NCBI GenBank assembly: GCA_028564925.1
Contig: CM053033.1
Span: 208,134,642 to 208,198,641 of the forward strand
Length of the DNA: 64,000 bases
Reading direction: 5' to 3'
Source: Lithobates sylvaticus
Lineage: Eukaryota; Chordata; Amphibia; Anura; Ranidae
Shown one piece after another: positions 47,861-59,512 of the stretch. The notes below the pieces were generated by a model. It saw only the letters and a list, made by a program, of their open reading frames with translations. It had not been told where the DNA came from and did not search any database. Both the position numbers and the translations under genes were made by a program. Position 1 is the first letter of the stretch; each line of letters begins with the position of its first letter.

Positions 47861-48650
47861 GTCTGATCGGCTCTTACCCCATCTTGGTGGTGGGTCAGAC
47901 AGCAGTGAGCTGTGTCCTCCATGTGTCTCTTCTTCCTGCACCCTGCTAGGTATCTAATAGCAGCACCTGTCCTTTCAGCCAATCAGGTGATGGGTATCAG
48001 ACCCGCACTACCTGATTGGCGGAGAGACGGTTCAGTGTTAGAAAAGCAAATATTCATTTACTTTTCTAACACACCTGGGTGGGCTCCAAGCGCAATGCTC
48101 TGCGTTCCAAGTCTTAAGCCTTTTAGAGCCTATGGCTCTAATCAGGTGCTTCAAAAATACCGCGCCTGGGGTCCTAAAAGGATTTGGGGACATGTGTTTT
48201 GGGGACATTGTGTGGGGACATTTGTGTTTTACATTGTGTGGTGACACTAGGTTGGTGATCAGTGAGTAAAAAGCTGTAAAAAACAGGTCATACTCACAGA
48301 TCACCAGCCTGCTGCACCGATCCCCTCTCCTCTTCTCACCGACAACTTCTGTGTGAGGAGAGGAGAGCCGATTGCCTATCAATGGGCTCTGTGTTTACAT
48401 CACATGATGGCTGTGATTGGACACAGCCATCATGTGATCAGGAGGGCCAACCACAGAGCCTTCCTGACAATCGGAAATGCGCTGTGTCCGGGTGACACTA
48501 GCGCATCGGGATTGTGCCGCTGCGCGGGTCCACGCGGGCCCGCGCGCAAGATCCCCCTCCTTCTGAGGGACGTTCCTGAATGTCCACTCAGGAGAGAGCG
48601 CCCACCTGCCCGTTTATGTACATCGGCCGGGTGGGAAGTAGTTAAAAGTT
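47861..48650. mobile_element. Composite repeat DNA ending in GGGAAGTAGTTAA
   Basis: The segment 47,861-48,170 probably continues the preceding element. The segment 48,250-48,650 is GC-rich, with an inverted motif around CACATGATGGCTGTG/CACAGCCATCATGTG (about 48,402-48,437), and ends GGCCGGGTGGGAAGTAGTTAA, a terminus type seen at other frog repeats in this window. No coding capacity is credible. Confidence 0.45.
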
Positions 48651-48747
48651 TGTGGCTACCCGGATTGGGCTTTGTTAAAACATCCACAAGGTCAAGCAAA
48701 AACACAGGACCATTGAACAGAGGAGAGGAGAAGAACACACGGGGGGG

Positions 48748-49050
48748 GGGGGGTATTTACGAAAGGCAAATTCACTTTGCACTACAAGTGCACTGCAAGT
48801 TCACTTGAAAGTGCACTTGGAAGTGCAGTCACTCTAAATCTAAGGGGTAGATCTGAGATGAGGGGAAGCTCTGCTGATTTTATCATCCAATCATGTGCAA
48901 GCTAAAATGCTGTTTTTTATTTTCTTGCATGTCCCCCTCAGATCTACAGTGATTTTACTTCCAAGTGCACTTTCCGTGCACTTTCAAGTGCACTTGCAGT
49001 GCACTTGTAGTGCAAAGTGGATTTGCCTTTAGTAAATAACCCCCCCCATG
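48748..49050. mobile_element. MITE with GTGCACTTG-rich terminal inverted repeats
   Basis: The left end (GGTATTTACGAAAGGCAAAT and CTTTGCACTACAAGTGCACT) pairs with the right end (AGTGCACTTGTAGTGCAAAG and ATTTGCCTTTAGTAAATAAC). The middle has the conserved ATCCAATCATGTGCAAGCTA. The same family recurs at 53,815-54,110. Confidence 0.8.
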
Positions 49051-49689
49051 GTGTCCTTCAAAAATAACAACAAGCTAAAACAGAAATGTGTGTATATCCT
49101 AAAGACCCAACATCCAAACACAAGCGAAGTAACTTGGTATATGCAGTGCAGTGTAGTGAGAAATGCAGAGATCTGTAAGCAAGGGAAGTTTAAAAATGGC
49201 CCAACATAGGAGAGCAAATTCTATGGGTCAAATCTCAGCAGTATTCCTACACTTTAAAGGGTAACTCAGCTTTCATTCAAAAAAAAATATAGCAATTAAA
49301 AAAAATATATAAAAATCAAAATTTTAATTTGATGAGATACTCTACAAGGGTTAAATACTTCCAAAGGGGTGCAGACACTAGCTTTTCTCATCAGAAGACC
49401 AGGAGTGCACCTGCTGATTATAACAAACCAATCTCTCCTATTCAGAATCAGTATTCAAAAAGCTTATTCAGAGTATAAAAAGGTAGGACTATGCAAATAG
49501 GTTTGTTAAAATCCATGAAATGTACAGTGACTGCATAGAGGGGATTGTTTTTTTTTGTTTTTCTTAACAAAAGGAAAAGTGACATTCTATTGAGAACAGT
49601 GAAGTGTCTGGAGAATCACCATTGCACAGGGGTGGGGACCTTCAACACCAACTGTCTTTCACATATAATGCTGTTTTAATATATCTACC
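49051..49689. other. Intronic sequence, no feature recognised
   Basis: AT-rich DNA with A-runs near 49,280 and 49,300. No repeat ends or coding potential seen. Confidence 0.45.
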
Positions 49690-49822
49690 CCAGCATTTTG
49701 ACAACAATCTACAATTTCAGCCATGTAGTTGGAAGGGTTAACATTTATGAAGCCAGCATTTTGACAACAAACTACAATTTCAGCCATTTAGTTGGAAGGG
49801 TCATTTATGAAGCCTTCCTGAC
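49690..49822. repeat. Tandem duplication of about 60 bases
   Basis: Two copies of CCAGCATTTTGACAACAA followed by CTACAATTTCAGCCAT and TAGTTGGAAGGGT lie side by side, differing at a few positions. Confidence 0.8.
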
Positions 49823-50041
49823 ACCAAGGATGAGAATATGTAACTACTACAGGGTGGTTCCACAATTTTCACACCTTCCATCCTGTTATCAATCAACAAC
49901 ATCTGTCTTTACATGATAATTAGATCAAGGTGTTTGGTGCTACATATTTGGATATAACTGCTGGGGTATTTTCCTGACACTCATTAGAACTGAAGAAGTA
50001 GCTTGGACAAGCTTCAAAACATCTCCAACGTTACAGAGTAA

Positions 50042-50473
50042 TGCCCCGTACACACGGTCGGATTTTCCGATGGAAAACGTCCTATCGGACCATTTTGTCG
50101 GAAATTCCGACCGTGTCTGGGCTCCATCGGACTTTTTCCGTCGGAATTTCGGAATTTCGGAATTTCCGACGGAAAAAGTTTGAGATCCTGCTCTTAAATT
50201 TTCCGACAACAAAGTCCTATCAGACTTTTTCCGATCGTGTGTAGCGAATTCCGACGGACAAAGGGCTCAGATCACATTACAAGACCAAAGCTATTGGCTA
50301 CTAGCCTCTACGTAGTCCCGTCGTACGCAACGAACGTCACCACGTTCAGAATGATCGGATTTTCCGACAACTTTGTCCGACCGTGTGTATGCAACACCAG
50401 TGTCGGACAAAATCCGTTGGAAAAAATCCGATGGATTTTGTGGTCAGAATTTCCGACCGTGTGTACGGGGGCA
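50042..50473. mobile_element. PIF/Harbinger-like MITE, complete
   Basis: Terminal repeats TGCCCCGTACACACGGTCGG and its complement ending ACCGTGTGTACGGGGGCA are flanked by TAA on both sides, a 3-base target duplication typical of PIF/Harbinger. The interior is full of TTCCGACGGAAA-type palindromic motifs. There is no transposase. Confidence 0.85.
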
Positions 50474-50493
50474 TAAGTCCAGTTGAATGTGAC

Positions 50494-50662
50494 TAAAGCT
50501 GGCCATGCATCTATAGATTATCTGTAGATTTTCTATGGTTAGATGGAAAAAGTGCAACAGATTTCTCAATGTTCGCTAAACTGTGTGGATGGAAGAATCT
50601 CTCACTTTTTCCATCTAACCATAGAAAATCTGCAGATAATCTATAGGTGTATGGCCATCTTA
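50494..50662. mobile_element. Short palindromic MITE
   Basis: Arms of about 60 bases: TAAAGCTGGCCATGCATCTA at the left pairs with TATAGGTGTATGGCCATCTTA-type sequence at the right. TTTTCTATGGTTAGATGGAA pairs with TTCCATCTAACCATAGAAAA, around a loop of about 45 bases. Confidence 0.85.
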
Positions 50663-50706
50663 ACTTGAAATTACAATCTAAAGGTCATCTTATCTGAGGA
50701 AACATT

Positions 50707-50880
50707 AGGGGGAATTTACCAAACTTGGAGCATGCAGAATCTGGAGAAGCTGTGCATGGCAACCAATCTATCTTCTACCTTCAGCTCGCTCAGTTAAGTT
50801 TTGCAAATGAAAGATAGAAGCTGATTGTTTGCCATGTACAACTGCTCCAGATTCTGCATGCTCCAGTTTTGTTAAATCCT
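50707..50880. mobile_element. MITE with GGAGCATGCAGAATCTGGAG ends
   Basis: The left arm GGAGCATGCAGAATCTGGAG pairs with CTCCAGATTCTGCATGCTCC at the right, and the outer TTTACCAAAC pairs imperfectly with GTTTTGTTAAA. The middle is a short region with related half-motifs. Confidence 0.8.
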
Positions 50881-50918
50881 GCTGACTGTATTACATAGCC
50901 TGGGGAACTGAGACATAT

Positions 50919-51068
50919 AGGGGTTGATTTACTAAAACTGAAGAGTGCAAAATCTGGTGCAGCTGTGCATAGTAACCAATTAGCTTCCAGGTTTTATTGT
51001 CAAAGCTTAATTGAACAAGCTGACGTTAGACGCTGATTGGCTACTATGCGCAGGTGCACCAGAACTTG
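50919..51068. mobile_element. MITE related to its left neighbour
   Basis: The left end GGGGTTGATTTACTAAAACT, followed by GAAGAGTGCAAAATCTGGTG, matches a common frog MITE family from memory. The right arm (GCAGGTGCACCAGAACTTGC) is a decayed complement. Confidence 0.65.
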
Positions 51069-51812
51069 CAATCAATCCCATAGAGTCCTACTACATGTGT
51101 GTGTTTTTTATGCATACTTAAGACACAGTTTACTATTGAAAGACATTATCACTGGGAAAGTACAATTAAGGCAACTGACATTTTCCATAAACAATTGTCT
51201 TTTGTTCTCAAAAGAATTGCCAGATTGGATAACAATCATCCAAAGTCCATGGGCAACTTTTTGACTTCATATAGCTAGTGACATGCAGATGAGACAGCCA
51301 TGAGAAAAGGAAAGTGTTCCTGTGAATTGCAATATGAAGGTTCTAGTCAAAGAGTGATCTTTAGCTGAGGGTCCATGATATGGGTGACTATGTGGAGTAG
51401 TCGTCCTTTGGGATATTTTCATACTCATAGATCTGAACTTCCTTAAAGCTAAGCCAGGCCCCCCTGAAATTGTTCTATGGGACAACATGTTGTGCTGAAA
51501 TTCCTTTTTCCACTTGACTGTAGCCTTTTTGTATTCACTTTTACTAAAATTGTTAGTCACACTACCCCTGCTAAATTTCCAACAAGAAGAACAAACCATC
51601 TTAAAGAATGACTACCATTTTTGATCCTACAAAGTGCAGCATAAGTATAGTGAGTAGAAGAAGTATGGAAAATTTAAGGGAGGGAATCTGACCAAGGGAG
51701 TTCCAGATAATAGAATCTGTGGGATATTTCAATTAGATGGTATCCACTAAATACTGCAAATAGTTTTACTGGTCTGTATATGCAAATGTACCCCAAACTC
51801 ATAACATCTTAC
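51069..51812. other. Intronic sequence next to the LRFN1 donor
   Basis: No transposon, repeat or further exon is recognisable. It ends with the splice donor GTAAGATGTT on the minus strand (51,812-51,803). Confidence 0.5.
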
Positions 51813-53191
51813 CTGTACACCAGAGAGTCATCTAATGAACTGTTGTACTGAATTTGATACATGCGAATCCCAGGAATATGGCGCTCTGATGGCCATTGGA
51901 TGACAACTGAGGTGGGTTTCAACTTGTCCACAACTATTCTCCTGTCCTGTAGGCTTTTGGTGTCATTGAAGCCTGATTTGGTGGAGGTTGTGATGTCAGA
52001 AGATCCAGGGTCAGGTTCTTTTATGTGAGCCGTGTTATTAACTAACAATGGAAGTGGTACTATCGCCACTTCTACTGGGGCAGTGGCCTCCCCAGCTGCA
52101 TTGGATGCTATACAGGTGAAAGAACCACTGTCCTTCAGTGTTGTTATCACAATATCCAAGGTTCCATTGTCATGAGCCACTATCCTTGATGTATTGTGGA
52201 TAAGCTTTCCATCTGGACCAATCCAGTGTATGGAAGGTTCAGGATCTCCTACTGCTTTGCACTTGAGATTTACAGACTGTCCTTCCACGACAAATGTTTT
52301 GCTGGCATAGTGTCGAGTAATAAGTGGAGGTTCACAGATAAACTCCTCCTCTTGAATTGACCAGAAATACTTGTCCGTTAGCTGTTCTGGAGAAGCACAA
52401 GTCTCCAGATCATCTTCTCTTGTCAGTCGTCTCAGCCATAAGAGCTCACAGTTACAGTGTAAGGGGTTTCCACCAAAACTAATGGACAAGGAGGAACTGG
52501 AGCCTCTTGTACTGGCCAACACTTGAGACCTGAGAAATAAATTGTCTGGAGGCAGTTTGTGAAGCCGGTTAGAGGTCATGTCCAGTCTTACTAGCTTATG
52601 CAACATAGTAAATGTTCCTTCAGCAATGTAGTCTATGAGGTTGTGATCCAGAGTTAATGTATTCAGGTTGGCCATTTGCCCAATGTCATCCCAGGGCAGC
52701 TCTATTAAGTTGTTATAGGATAAGTCAAGGTCTTCCACAGTGGGAAGGAACTCAATGAAGGCTCCATTCTGGATAGTATTAATCTGATTGTTGCCTAAAA
52801 TCAGATGGCGCAAATTGCCCAAGCCACGGAAGTGTTCACATCTCAGAGCTGAAAGCCGGTTACTGTTCATGTGCAAGGCTCGTAAAGAACGCAAATCAGA
52901 GAATGCCAGTGGTACAATCTGGCTAATTGTGTTCCGTGACAGTGTCAAGTGCACCAAGTTGGTCATATTGACAAAGTCTTTGCGCCGGATGATGGTGATG
53001 AAATTGTCCGTCAGTCGTAGCTCCACTGTTCGACGGTCAATGGCTGGTGGAACAAATAGAAGTCCTGTCTTGGCACACAGCATCGTGAGGGTTGGAGAGT
53101 TAGTCTGGCAGATGCAGCGGCCAGGGCAATGTTGTGCTCTCCCAAAGTACCCCAGGGCTCCCATCAGCAACAGGCATAGCAGCTTCTCCAT
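51813..53191 (-). CDS. LRFN1: LRFN1 (SALM2), first coding exon
   Basis: This exon encodes residues 1-459 plus two bases of codon 460, the bulk of the ectodomain of a synaptic adhesion molecule. There is a signal peptide (about 1-19) and an LRRNT with Cys22, 26, 28 and 39. Leucine-rich repeats span about 45-235 (for example [14 protein letters not shown] and [18 protein letters not shown]). The LRRCT has Cys246, 248, 265 and 286. A C2-type Ig domain carries the pair Cys311/Cys360 and the DSGSFTC motif, and the first half of the FN3 domain follows (to [12 protein letters not shown]). N-glycosylation sites include NMT at 75, NTS at 333 and NGT at 342. [20 protein letters not shown] and [20 protein letters not shown] match LRFN1 rather than its paralogues from memory. 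The ATG at 53,191 is the first in the exon and precedes the signal peptide. With the second exon the protein is 742 residues, close to mammalian LRFN1. Confidence 0.96.
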
Positions 53192-53211
53192 GGCCCCTTG
53201 GCCAAAAGAGT
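53192..53211 (-). other. LRFN1: LRFN1 5' UTR part of the exon and its acceptor
   Basis: Twenty bases precede the ATG and begin right after a splice acceptor with a T-rich tract ending TCTATTTTAG at 53,212. At least one upstream non-coding exon is therefore expected beyond 53,220; I could not locate it or a promoter in the window. Confidence 0.7.
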
Positions 53212-53560
53212 CTAAAATAGAGAAAAAAGAAAGTTTATAAAAGAAATAATATAAAGAATATATGTTGTAGACTGTACGGGAAAGGAAAGTAGAAACTGCC
53301 CTTATGTATTTACTCTAAAGGTTCAAAAGCATTTTGGAAGGGTGGTTTTCATTCCTCGCATAACAACTAAATTTATATGTCTGCCCCGTTTAGGCTCCAC
53401 TTTCCATGACATCAGGCTCTGTGCACTTTGCATATGGAGATTAAGTTACAAAGAACTGGATGTGACACTGTTCTGGCTTTCAGGTTCTAAATAAAAAATC
53501 AGCCCGCCGCACCATCCCCTACTCTTTAATGGGCTAACCTGCAAGCTCCAATAAACAATC
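53212..53560. other. Upstream intron of LRFN1, nothing further recognised
   Basis: Pyrimidine-rich on the minus strand next to the acceptor. No repeat or exon is seen. Confidence 0.45.
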
Positions 53561-54366
53561 AGTAAAAAGGCAAACAGTATAGCGACATATGGGATGAGCA
53601 TAAGACTCAAAGAATACATTATCTCATAGAAAAATATGAATTTTTTACTCACCTTAAAATTCTTTTTTTTTTTTTAAGCCCATTGATGGACACAAGTTTT
53701 AAATTGTGCGTAACCCCAAAATATAATATTCCAGATATGTGTCTGTGTTTCTGTTTTTAATCTGAACATGTCAGGAATGGAAACACATCCATCCTAGTGA
53801 ACATACTCATGGGGGGTTATTTATGAAAGACAAATCCACTTTGCACTACAAGTGCAAAGTGCACTTGAAATTGCACTGAAAGTGCACTTGGAAGTGCAGT
53901 CGCTGTAAATCTGAGGGGTAGATCTGAAATGAGGGGAAACTCTGCTGATTTTATAATCCAATCATGTGCAAGCTAAAATGCTGTTTTTTGTTTTCCTTGC
54001 ATGTTCCCCCTCGGATCTACAGCGACTGCACTTCCAAGTGCACTTTCAGTGCAATTTCAAGTGCACTTTGCATTGTAGTGCAAAGTGGATTTTCCTTTCG
54101 TTAATAACCCCCCATGAGTATGTTCACTAGGATAGATGTGTTTCCATTCCTGACTTGTTCAGATTAAAAACAGAAACACAGACACATATCTGGAATATTA
54201 TATTTTGGGGTTACGCACAATTTAAAACTTGTTGTGTCCCTGAGTGGGCTTAAAAAAAAAAGAATTTTAAGGTGAGTAAAAAATTCATATTTTTCTATGA
54301 GATAATGTATTTTTTGAGTCTTATGCTCATCCCATATGTCGCTATACTGTTTGCCTTTTTACTGAT
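53561..54366. mobile_element. Large palindrome (about 0.8 kb) with a MITE at its centre
   Basis: The left arm (AGTAAAAAGGCAAACAGTAT to AGTGAACATACTCATGGGGG) pairs with the right arm (CCCCCATGAGTATGTTCACT to ATACTGTTTGCCTTTTTACT) over about 250 bases at high identity. Shared inner text includes TTTTTACTCACCTTAAAATT and GTAACCCCAAAATATAATAT. The centre is a copy of the GTGCACTTG MITE (53,815-54,110). The pairing continues through the MITE ends, so the whole is one long hairpin. Confidence 0.85.
53815..54110. mobile_element. GTGCACTTG-type MITE, second copy
   Basis: Ends GGGGGGTTATTTATGAAAGA and TTTCGTTAATAACCCCCC, with inner CTTTGCACTACAAGTGCA and ATCCAATCATGTGCAAGCTA as at 48,748-49,050. It forms the centre of the 0.8 kb palindrome. 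Confidence 0.8.
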
Positions 54367-54981
54367 GTCAGAAGTGTCAGAATTAGCCCAGTAGGCAAGT
54401 GGTTAAATATGACCTCCAAAATAAGCTAAAACCTTTGTAATTGACGGGACCATAAGTTTACCTCCCCTACCTGCCTCTTTCATAAAATGTTTTACTATAG
54501 TACAGGTTCCCTATCATCATTAAAATTTGCAGACATTCCATTTGAAGTAACAATCTCTTTATTTTTTTTTTACTATCATGCCATGGATGAACTGGTAATA
54601 AAAACGTTCTTTCCTACCTCAGTTTTATCCTCCTGTTCAGTTTATTTAATAAAGCAGAAATCCTCACCAAGCAGAAAACCCATATCAACCAATCCCCTGC
54701 TCTATCAGACTGTTAAAACACAGGTTCAGTGAAGCTATATCATCACATTCCATAGTAACCTGTTAGCTCATTCACTTTCCATTCTGATTCAAAATCCTGG
54801 CTACTGTGTGTATCTATACTCTACTTATACAATTACCCAATCACCCATTATACAGTATATTGGTGTATAACAGCCCACATTGCTACAATGAGAAATGGGG
54901 TTGGAAGGGGGCACTTGGAGACTTCAGAATATCGCCAGTCTCTGTGTTCCCCTTTGTAGGCTGTACAGTAAGGAACATTTG
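54367..54981. other. Non-coding sequence, nothing recognised
   Basis: No exon, repeat boundary or RNA gene that I can support. Confidence 0.45.
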
Positions 54982-55435
54982 TTTAAAGTGGGCGTAAACT
55001 CCCATCCCTGACTTGTACCTAGAGGTAAGCCTATAATTAGGCTTACCTATAGGTACTGTAAATACCTCCTAAACATGCACAGCTTAGGAGATATTTACTG
55101 TAGATGCAGCCGGTGACATCACCGGTGCATACTCTTCGAAGAGAAGGCATACCTGTGTCATTCCTTCAGAATCCTGTGCCGCAAACAGCGGCTCCTATGT
55201 GCATGCATGTGAGTGACATCATCGTGGCTCCAGCCAGTCACAGAGCTGGAGTTCTTCAAACCCGTAAGGAAGACCGAGTGAAGATGGAAACGCCCTCAGC
55301 AGTGACAGCGCACCGCTGGGGGGCGTTGTTCTATGGTAAGTTTCATATAATGTGCTCCTAAGTGATGCATACTAGCACATTATGACATTGCCTTGCAGGT
55401 TTAAAAAAAAAAATAGCAGTTTACTACCGATTTAA
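54982..55435. mobile_element. TTAA-bordered MITE
   Basis: The left end TTAAAGTGGGCGTAAACTCC pairs imperfectly with the right end GTTTACTACCGATTTAA. TTAA lies at both borders. An inner inverted motif GTAAGCCTATAATTAGGCTTAC sits at about 55,024-55,045. It resembles the nested MITE at 32,911 in its first bases (TTAAAGTGG). Confidence 0.65.
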
Positions 55436-55566
55436 CTGTCTATTGCCTTCAGAGCTTCTGGTCATCCTGGCCAGCACCAAATTTAACCTGTATGCCTAAT
55501 GAAGTCTTTTTTTTGTTCTAACAAACGTGTCATAATATAAAATAATGGTTACTGTTATCATTTCTG

Positions 55567-56075
55567 TGTGTGTATATATATATATCTATAGATAGATATC
55601 TATATATAGATATTAGACATGTGCAGAACGAAAAATTTAGTTTAGTTTCGATTCGTTATTTACATAAATTCATTTAGTTAAATTTGTTTAATTCGTTTTC
55701 GGAATTTGTTTAGTTTATTCGTTTTCAAATTGATTCGAAAAGTTTTCAAATAGTTTTCAAATTCGAATAGTTTTTCAATTTCCAAAAAGAATAAAAAAGA
55801 ATAGAAAATAAAGGAATTAAATAGAAAAAAAAATCTATTATATTCCTTTATTTTCTATTCTATTTTATTCTCTTTGGAAATTGGGAAACTATTTGAAAAG
55901 TTTTCGATTTTGAAAAGTATTTGAATTCAAAAAGTATTCGAAAACTATTAGAATCGTTATTTCGGCTTTGTTCAAATTTGGTACTATTCTAATTCGGAAA
56001 TTTGGATACATCCAAATTTACGAATAACGAAAATTCGTACGAATTTTAGTTCAGGACCGAAACGAATCACACATG

Positions 56076-56122
<47 letters not shown>
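55567..56122. mobile_element. Palindromic AT-rich element between TA microsatellites
   Basis: The element proper spans about 55,612-56,080: the left end TTAGACATGTGCAGAACGAA pairs with the right end CGAATCACACATGTCTAA. The interior repeats AATTCG/CGAATT motifs, with a central hairpin around AGAATAGAAAATAAAGGAAT/ATTCCTTTATTTTCTATTCT. TA/TATC microsatellites abut both sides. Confidence 0.8.
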
Positions 56123-56125
<3 letters not shown>

Positions 56126-57343
56126 CATTTGTATCAAAATTGTAAGTCAAAACATCATGGTTTTGTTTAAATAGCAATAAACTTCAAGGCTCACTTACAG
56201 TTCTTTTTAAACAATTCCCCTTTCCTCTCCTTTGTTCTCATATTTCTAGTGTAAGTGAAATCATTGGGAATCCAAGATGGGTTTCCTCTTGCTGTGTTCA
56301 AGCCTATTGACAGATATTGATCCGCGAGTCACCGATAAAACATATCACCTGTCACACTTGGGTTTACTGGCCAAGCACACAGTCATCTCACTGTATCAGT
56401 ATTCCAAGAGCTGACCCCGGGCTCAGACGAAGACTGATTAGAGAACTAATACGGCTCATTACACATATAGATTATTTACAGTAATTCAGTAATCACCAAT
56501 CATAAGTGATTAGTATGAGGTGACCAGATATATGAATAAGTAAACAGCTTGAGGAATGCTGTTTTAGAGGTAAAGTATATTATATATTCAGTGAGCACAT
56601 ATTGTGTTTAATTTTGATAGTGAAAGTACATCTGGTCCACAATAGGGATTACATCGGTCCCTTTTCCTCCATAAATTCTATGGATGATATCAATTCTATT
56701 CTGATCTGACTCAGCAAGGGATGGGTCCAGGATCCCCTGCTGTTATGGAACGGAGTATACCCAAGTGAAGAAGGCCTAAAAGTGTTGAGAAAAGCGATCA
56801 GCCACACAGGGAGTAGACTGTTTTCAATAGTCAGCTAACTCATTGATTTGCATTGTAGAAAAGAACAGTAAATCTGACCATACACTATGTCAACTCGCTC
56901 TCTGGGTGCCCTGTCTCCATCTTTCATTTTATTTTGTGGCTGATTTGAGGTTAGCTGCTGTCCCCATGGCAAACTTTTTGTGCAGCAAGGCTTCCCTTTA
57001 AAAAAAGAGAGATATTGTTCCAACAGTTGACATTTTAGGGTTTTCATTTATTTTCGGGGTATTTTGGCTTTTATTTTATGCTTATCTGTTTTTTTTTTTT
57101 TTTTGCAAAATGTCTTCCCTTTAAAAAGCGGGCTTTTGTTTCAGGGTGGCATTTTATATTTTTCATTTCTGTTGTTTTTATTTTTATTTTTAACTAATGC
57201 TGACCGTTTGGAGTGCTTAAATAATTCACTTGTTACTGTCCATCTGTACTCTTATCTGCCATTTGTTCACAGGATATAGCTGGAATATTTCAAAGGAAAA
57301 AAAAGTGCAAATAAAGGTGCACCTAAACCATCTCACGCTATAT
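56123..57343. other. Non-coding sequence, nothing recognised
   Basis: About 1.2 kb without recognisable repeat ends or coding potential, except T-rich runs near 57,090 and 57,170. Confidence 0.45.
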
Positions 57344-57765
57344 TGCCCCATACACGCAGTTGGACATTCCGACCACAAAATCCATCAGATTTTTCCAACA
57401 GATTTTGGCCAAAACTTGTCTTGCATACACACGGTCACACAAAGTTGTCGGAAAATCCGATCTTTCTGAATGAGGTGACGTAAAAATGTACGACAGGACT
57501 ACGTAGAGGCCAGTAGCCAATAGCTTTCGTCCCCAAATTTATTCTGAGCATGCGTGGCACTTTGTGCATCGGAATTCTCTACACACGATTGGAAAAAGTC
57601 CGATCGGATTTTGTTGTCGGAAAATTTTGGGTCCTGCGCTCAAACTTTTTTTGACGGAAATTCCGACGGAAAAAGTCCTCTAGAGCCCACACACGATCGG
57701 ATTTTCAGACAACATAATCCTATCGGACTTTTTCCGTCAGAATTTCCGACCATGTATACGGGGCA
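57344..57765. mobile_element. PIF/Harbinger-like MITE, third copy
   Basis: Left TGCCCCATACACGCAGTTGG and right CCGACCATGTATACGGGGCA are the terminal repeats of the family at 50,042-50,473. The interior shares TTGCATACACACGGTCACAC with the copy at 36,341. More CpG positions are decayed than in the 50,042 copy, so it is probably older. Confidence 0.8.
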
Positions 57766-58742
57766 TTCCACTCACATTTAACATACTGCCCTATGCCCAT
57801 AGATAAAATTAAAGTTAGGCATACTTCAGTAGGGCCTATTATCCCTGATTGAAAATGTCCTGCTTCTGGCTAATCTTACATCGCTGCATCCCCAGCAGTA
57901 TCTTAATTCTTGTAGTAAAACTCCAGCTTGTGGACCTAGCCCTACTACTCAAAATTGACCTACTGTTGACGAATTTTACACTGCTGTGTCATCTGTGGCC
58001 TTATAATTATTGTAGGAAAGCCTAGACTCTTTTTCCCTAGTATACTTTGGCCAATTATCCCTCATTAAAATGTTCTCCTGCTGGCAAATTTAACACTGCT
58101 GTATCATCTGCCATCTCCTAATTCTTAAATAGAGAGCTTGATAGAAATTGGACAGCATCATGACAGTTTTGCATCTATCTGTGGGGCACTACGTGTCTAT
58201 TATCGTTTGATGAAAAAATCAAATAAAGCTATCTAAAAAACAATTTTTTTTTTCAAATTGAAATAAATAAATCTGGGGTGCTACTGCCAGTGACTGTCTG
58301 TGAAAATCACACTAGTTTTATGGCATCCCCTGAAGATATTTTTTTAAAGGATTTATATATTTTCAATGTTGCCCTTGCTGCTGCATGAAACTACCTTCCC
58401 CTCGCTGTATAGTTATATTTTTTTTTTTTAGCAATGGTAGATATCCGAGGTGGCAATGCCCACCATCTCTTTGACAGTAGTTTGCGTTTTAGTCCTAGAA
58501 ATGGGCAGCATTTAACAACAGGATCCCCCCTGCGCCCCACTATAAAGTTTAATGGGATTTACCTCTAAGTTCAGGTTCACTGAATTTTGAGCAAGACCTG
58601 CCAAAACCTTGGCAAATCGAACCTGGGCAGATTTGCCCATCACTCTTTACCAGCAACACTGCCCATTAGCCAATAATGAGGCTTAGAAGGTGAGAGGGAG
58701 TGGGGGCCAGTGTCTCTACCCATGAACCCCAAAGATATCTGC
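57766..58742. other. Non-coding sequence, nothing recognised
   Basis: No repeat termini, exons or RNA genes recognised. There are short A/T runs near 58,240 and 58,425. Confidence 0.45.
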
Positions 58743-59512
58743 TAGACATGTGCAATTCATTTTGTTACAAATCTTTTTTTTCAGCGTAATTCAACAAATT
58801 CCTTAAATCGGAAATATTCTAATTAACGAAAATCCATTTAACAAATTTTTCCGAAAATCGAAAATTTGGAAATTTGAAGATTAGGAAATTCAAAATATCG
58901 AAAATCCGAAAATCGAAAATTTGAAAATTCAAAAAGGTGAAAATTTGAAAATCCAAAAATCCGAAAATTAGAAGACCCGAAAATCAGAAAATCTGAAATA
59001 ATAACTATTACTATTAAATTTATATTTTTTTGGAATTTTCTTTCAAATTTGGCTGTTAGTGAATGTAATAAATACAAATTTATCCTAGTTACAAATTATC
59101 CGAAATAACGAATGCCGCATCTAAATAAATGGGATGTAACTAATTAATAATAATAAAAAAAATAATAATAATAAACTTTTTATTATTATTATTTATTATT
59201 ATTCATTTGTTACATTTAATTTGTTTAGATGCGCATTCATTATTTTGGATAATTCATAACTCTGGATAAATTCGTATTTGTTACGTTCACTAACAGCCAA
59301 ATTTGAAAGGATTTTCGTCCTTTTTTTCAAATTTTCTGATTTTCGAATATTCGAATTGTCGGACTTTCGAATTTCCGAATTTTCTAATTTTCTAATTTCC
59401 GGATTTCTAATTTCCAAATTTTCTCATTTTCAAATTGACCCGAAAACGAACAAAAAACAAAAACCAAATGAAATGAAAACAAACGTATTTTTTTTGGCAG
59501 TGCACATGTTTA
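58743..59512. mobile_element. Palindromic AT-rich element, CGAAAAT/ATTTTCG-rich
   Basis: The left end TAGACATGTGCAATTCAT pairs with the right end GTGCACATGTTTAATA. The left half carries short reiterated units such as GAAAATCGAAAATTTG, and the right half their complements (CAAATTTTCTGATTTTCGAA). A central (TAA)n/(TTA)n hairpin lies around 59,140-59,210. It shares the TAGACATGTGC end with the element at 55,612, so both belong to one family. Confidence 0.75.

Larger units (their letters stand above)
35395..51812 (-). other. LRFN1: LRFN1 intron between the two coding exons (16.4 kb, phase 2)
   Basis: The donor is CAG|GTAAGATGTT at 51,812 and the acceptor is T-run ACAG at 35,395, both on the minus strand. 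The intron splits an Arg codon inside the FN3 domain, at the point where the LRFN family is known to be interrupted. Most of its length is transposon and tandem-repeat DNA listed separately. I see no other exon in it. Confidence 0.9.

Noticed and set aside
34545-53191. LRFN2 as the identity of the neuronal gene
   Set aside because: LRFN2 also ends in ESTV, but [30 protein letters not shown] and [11 protein letters not shown] fit LRFN1 better from memory; LRFN3 and LRFN5 lack the PDZ ligand.
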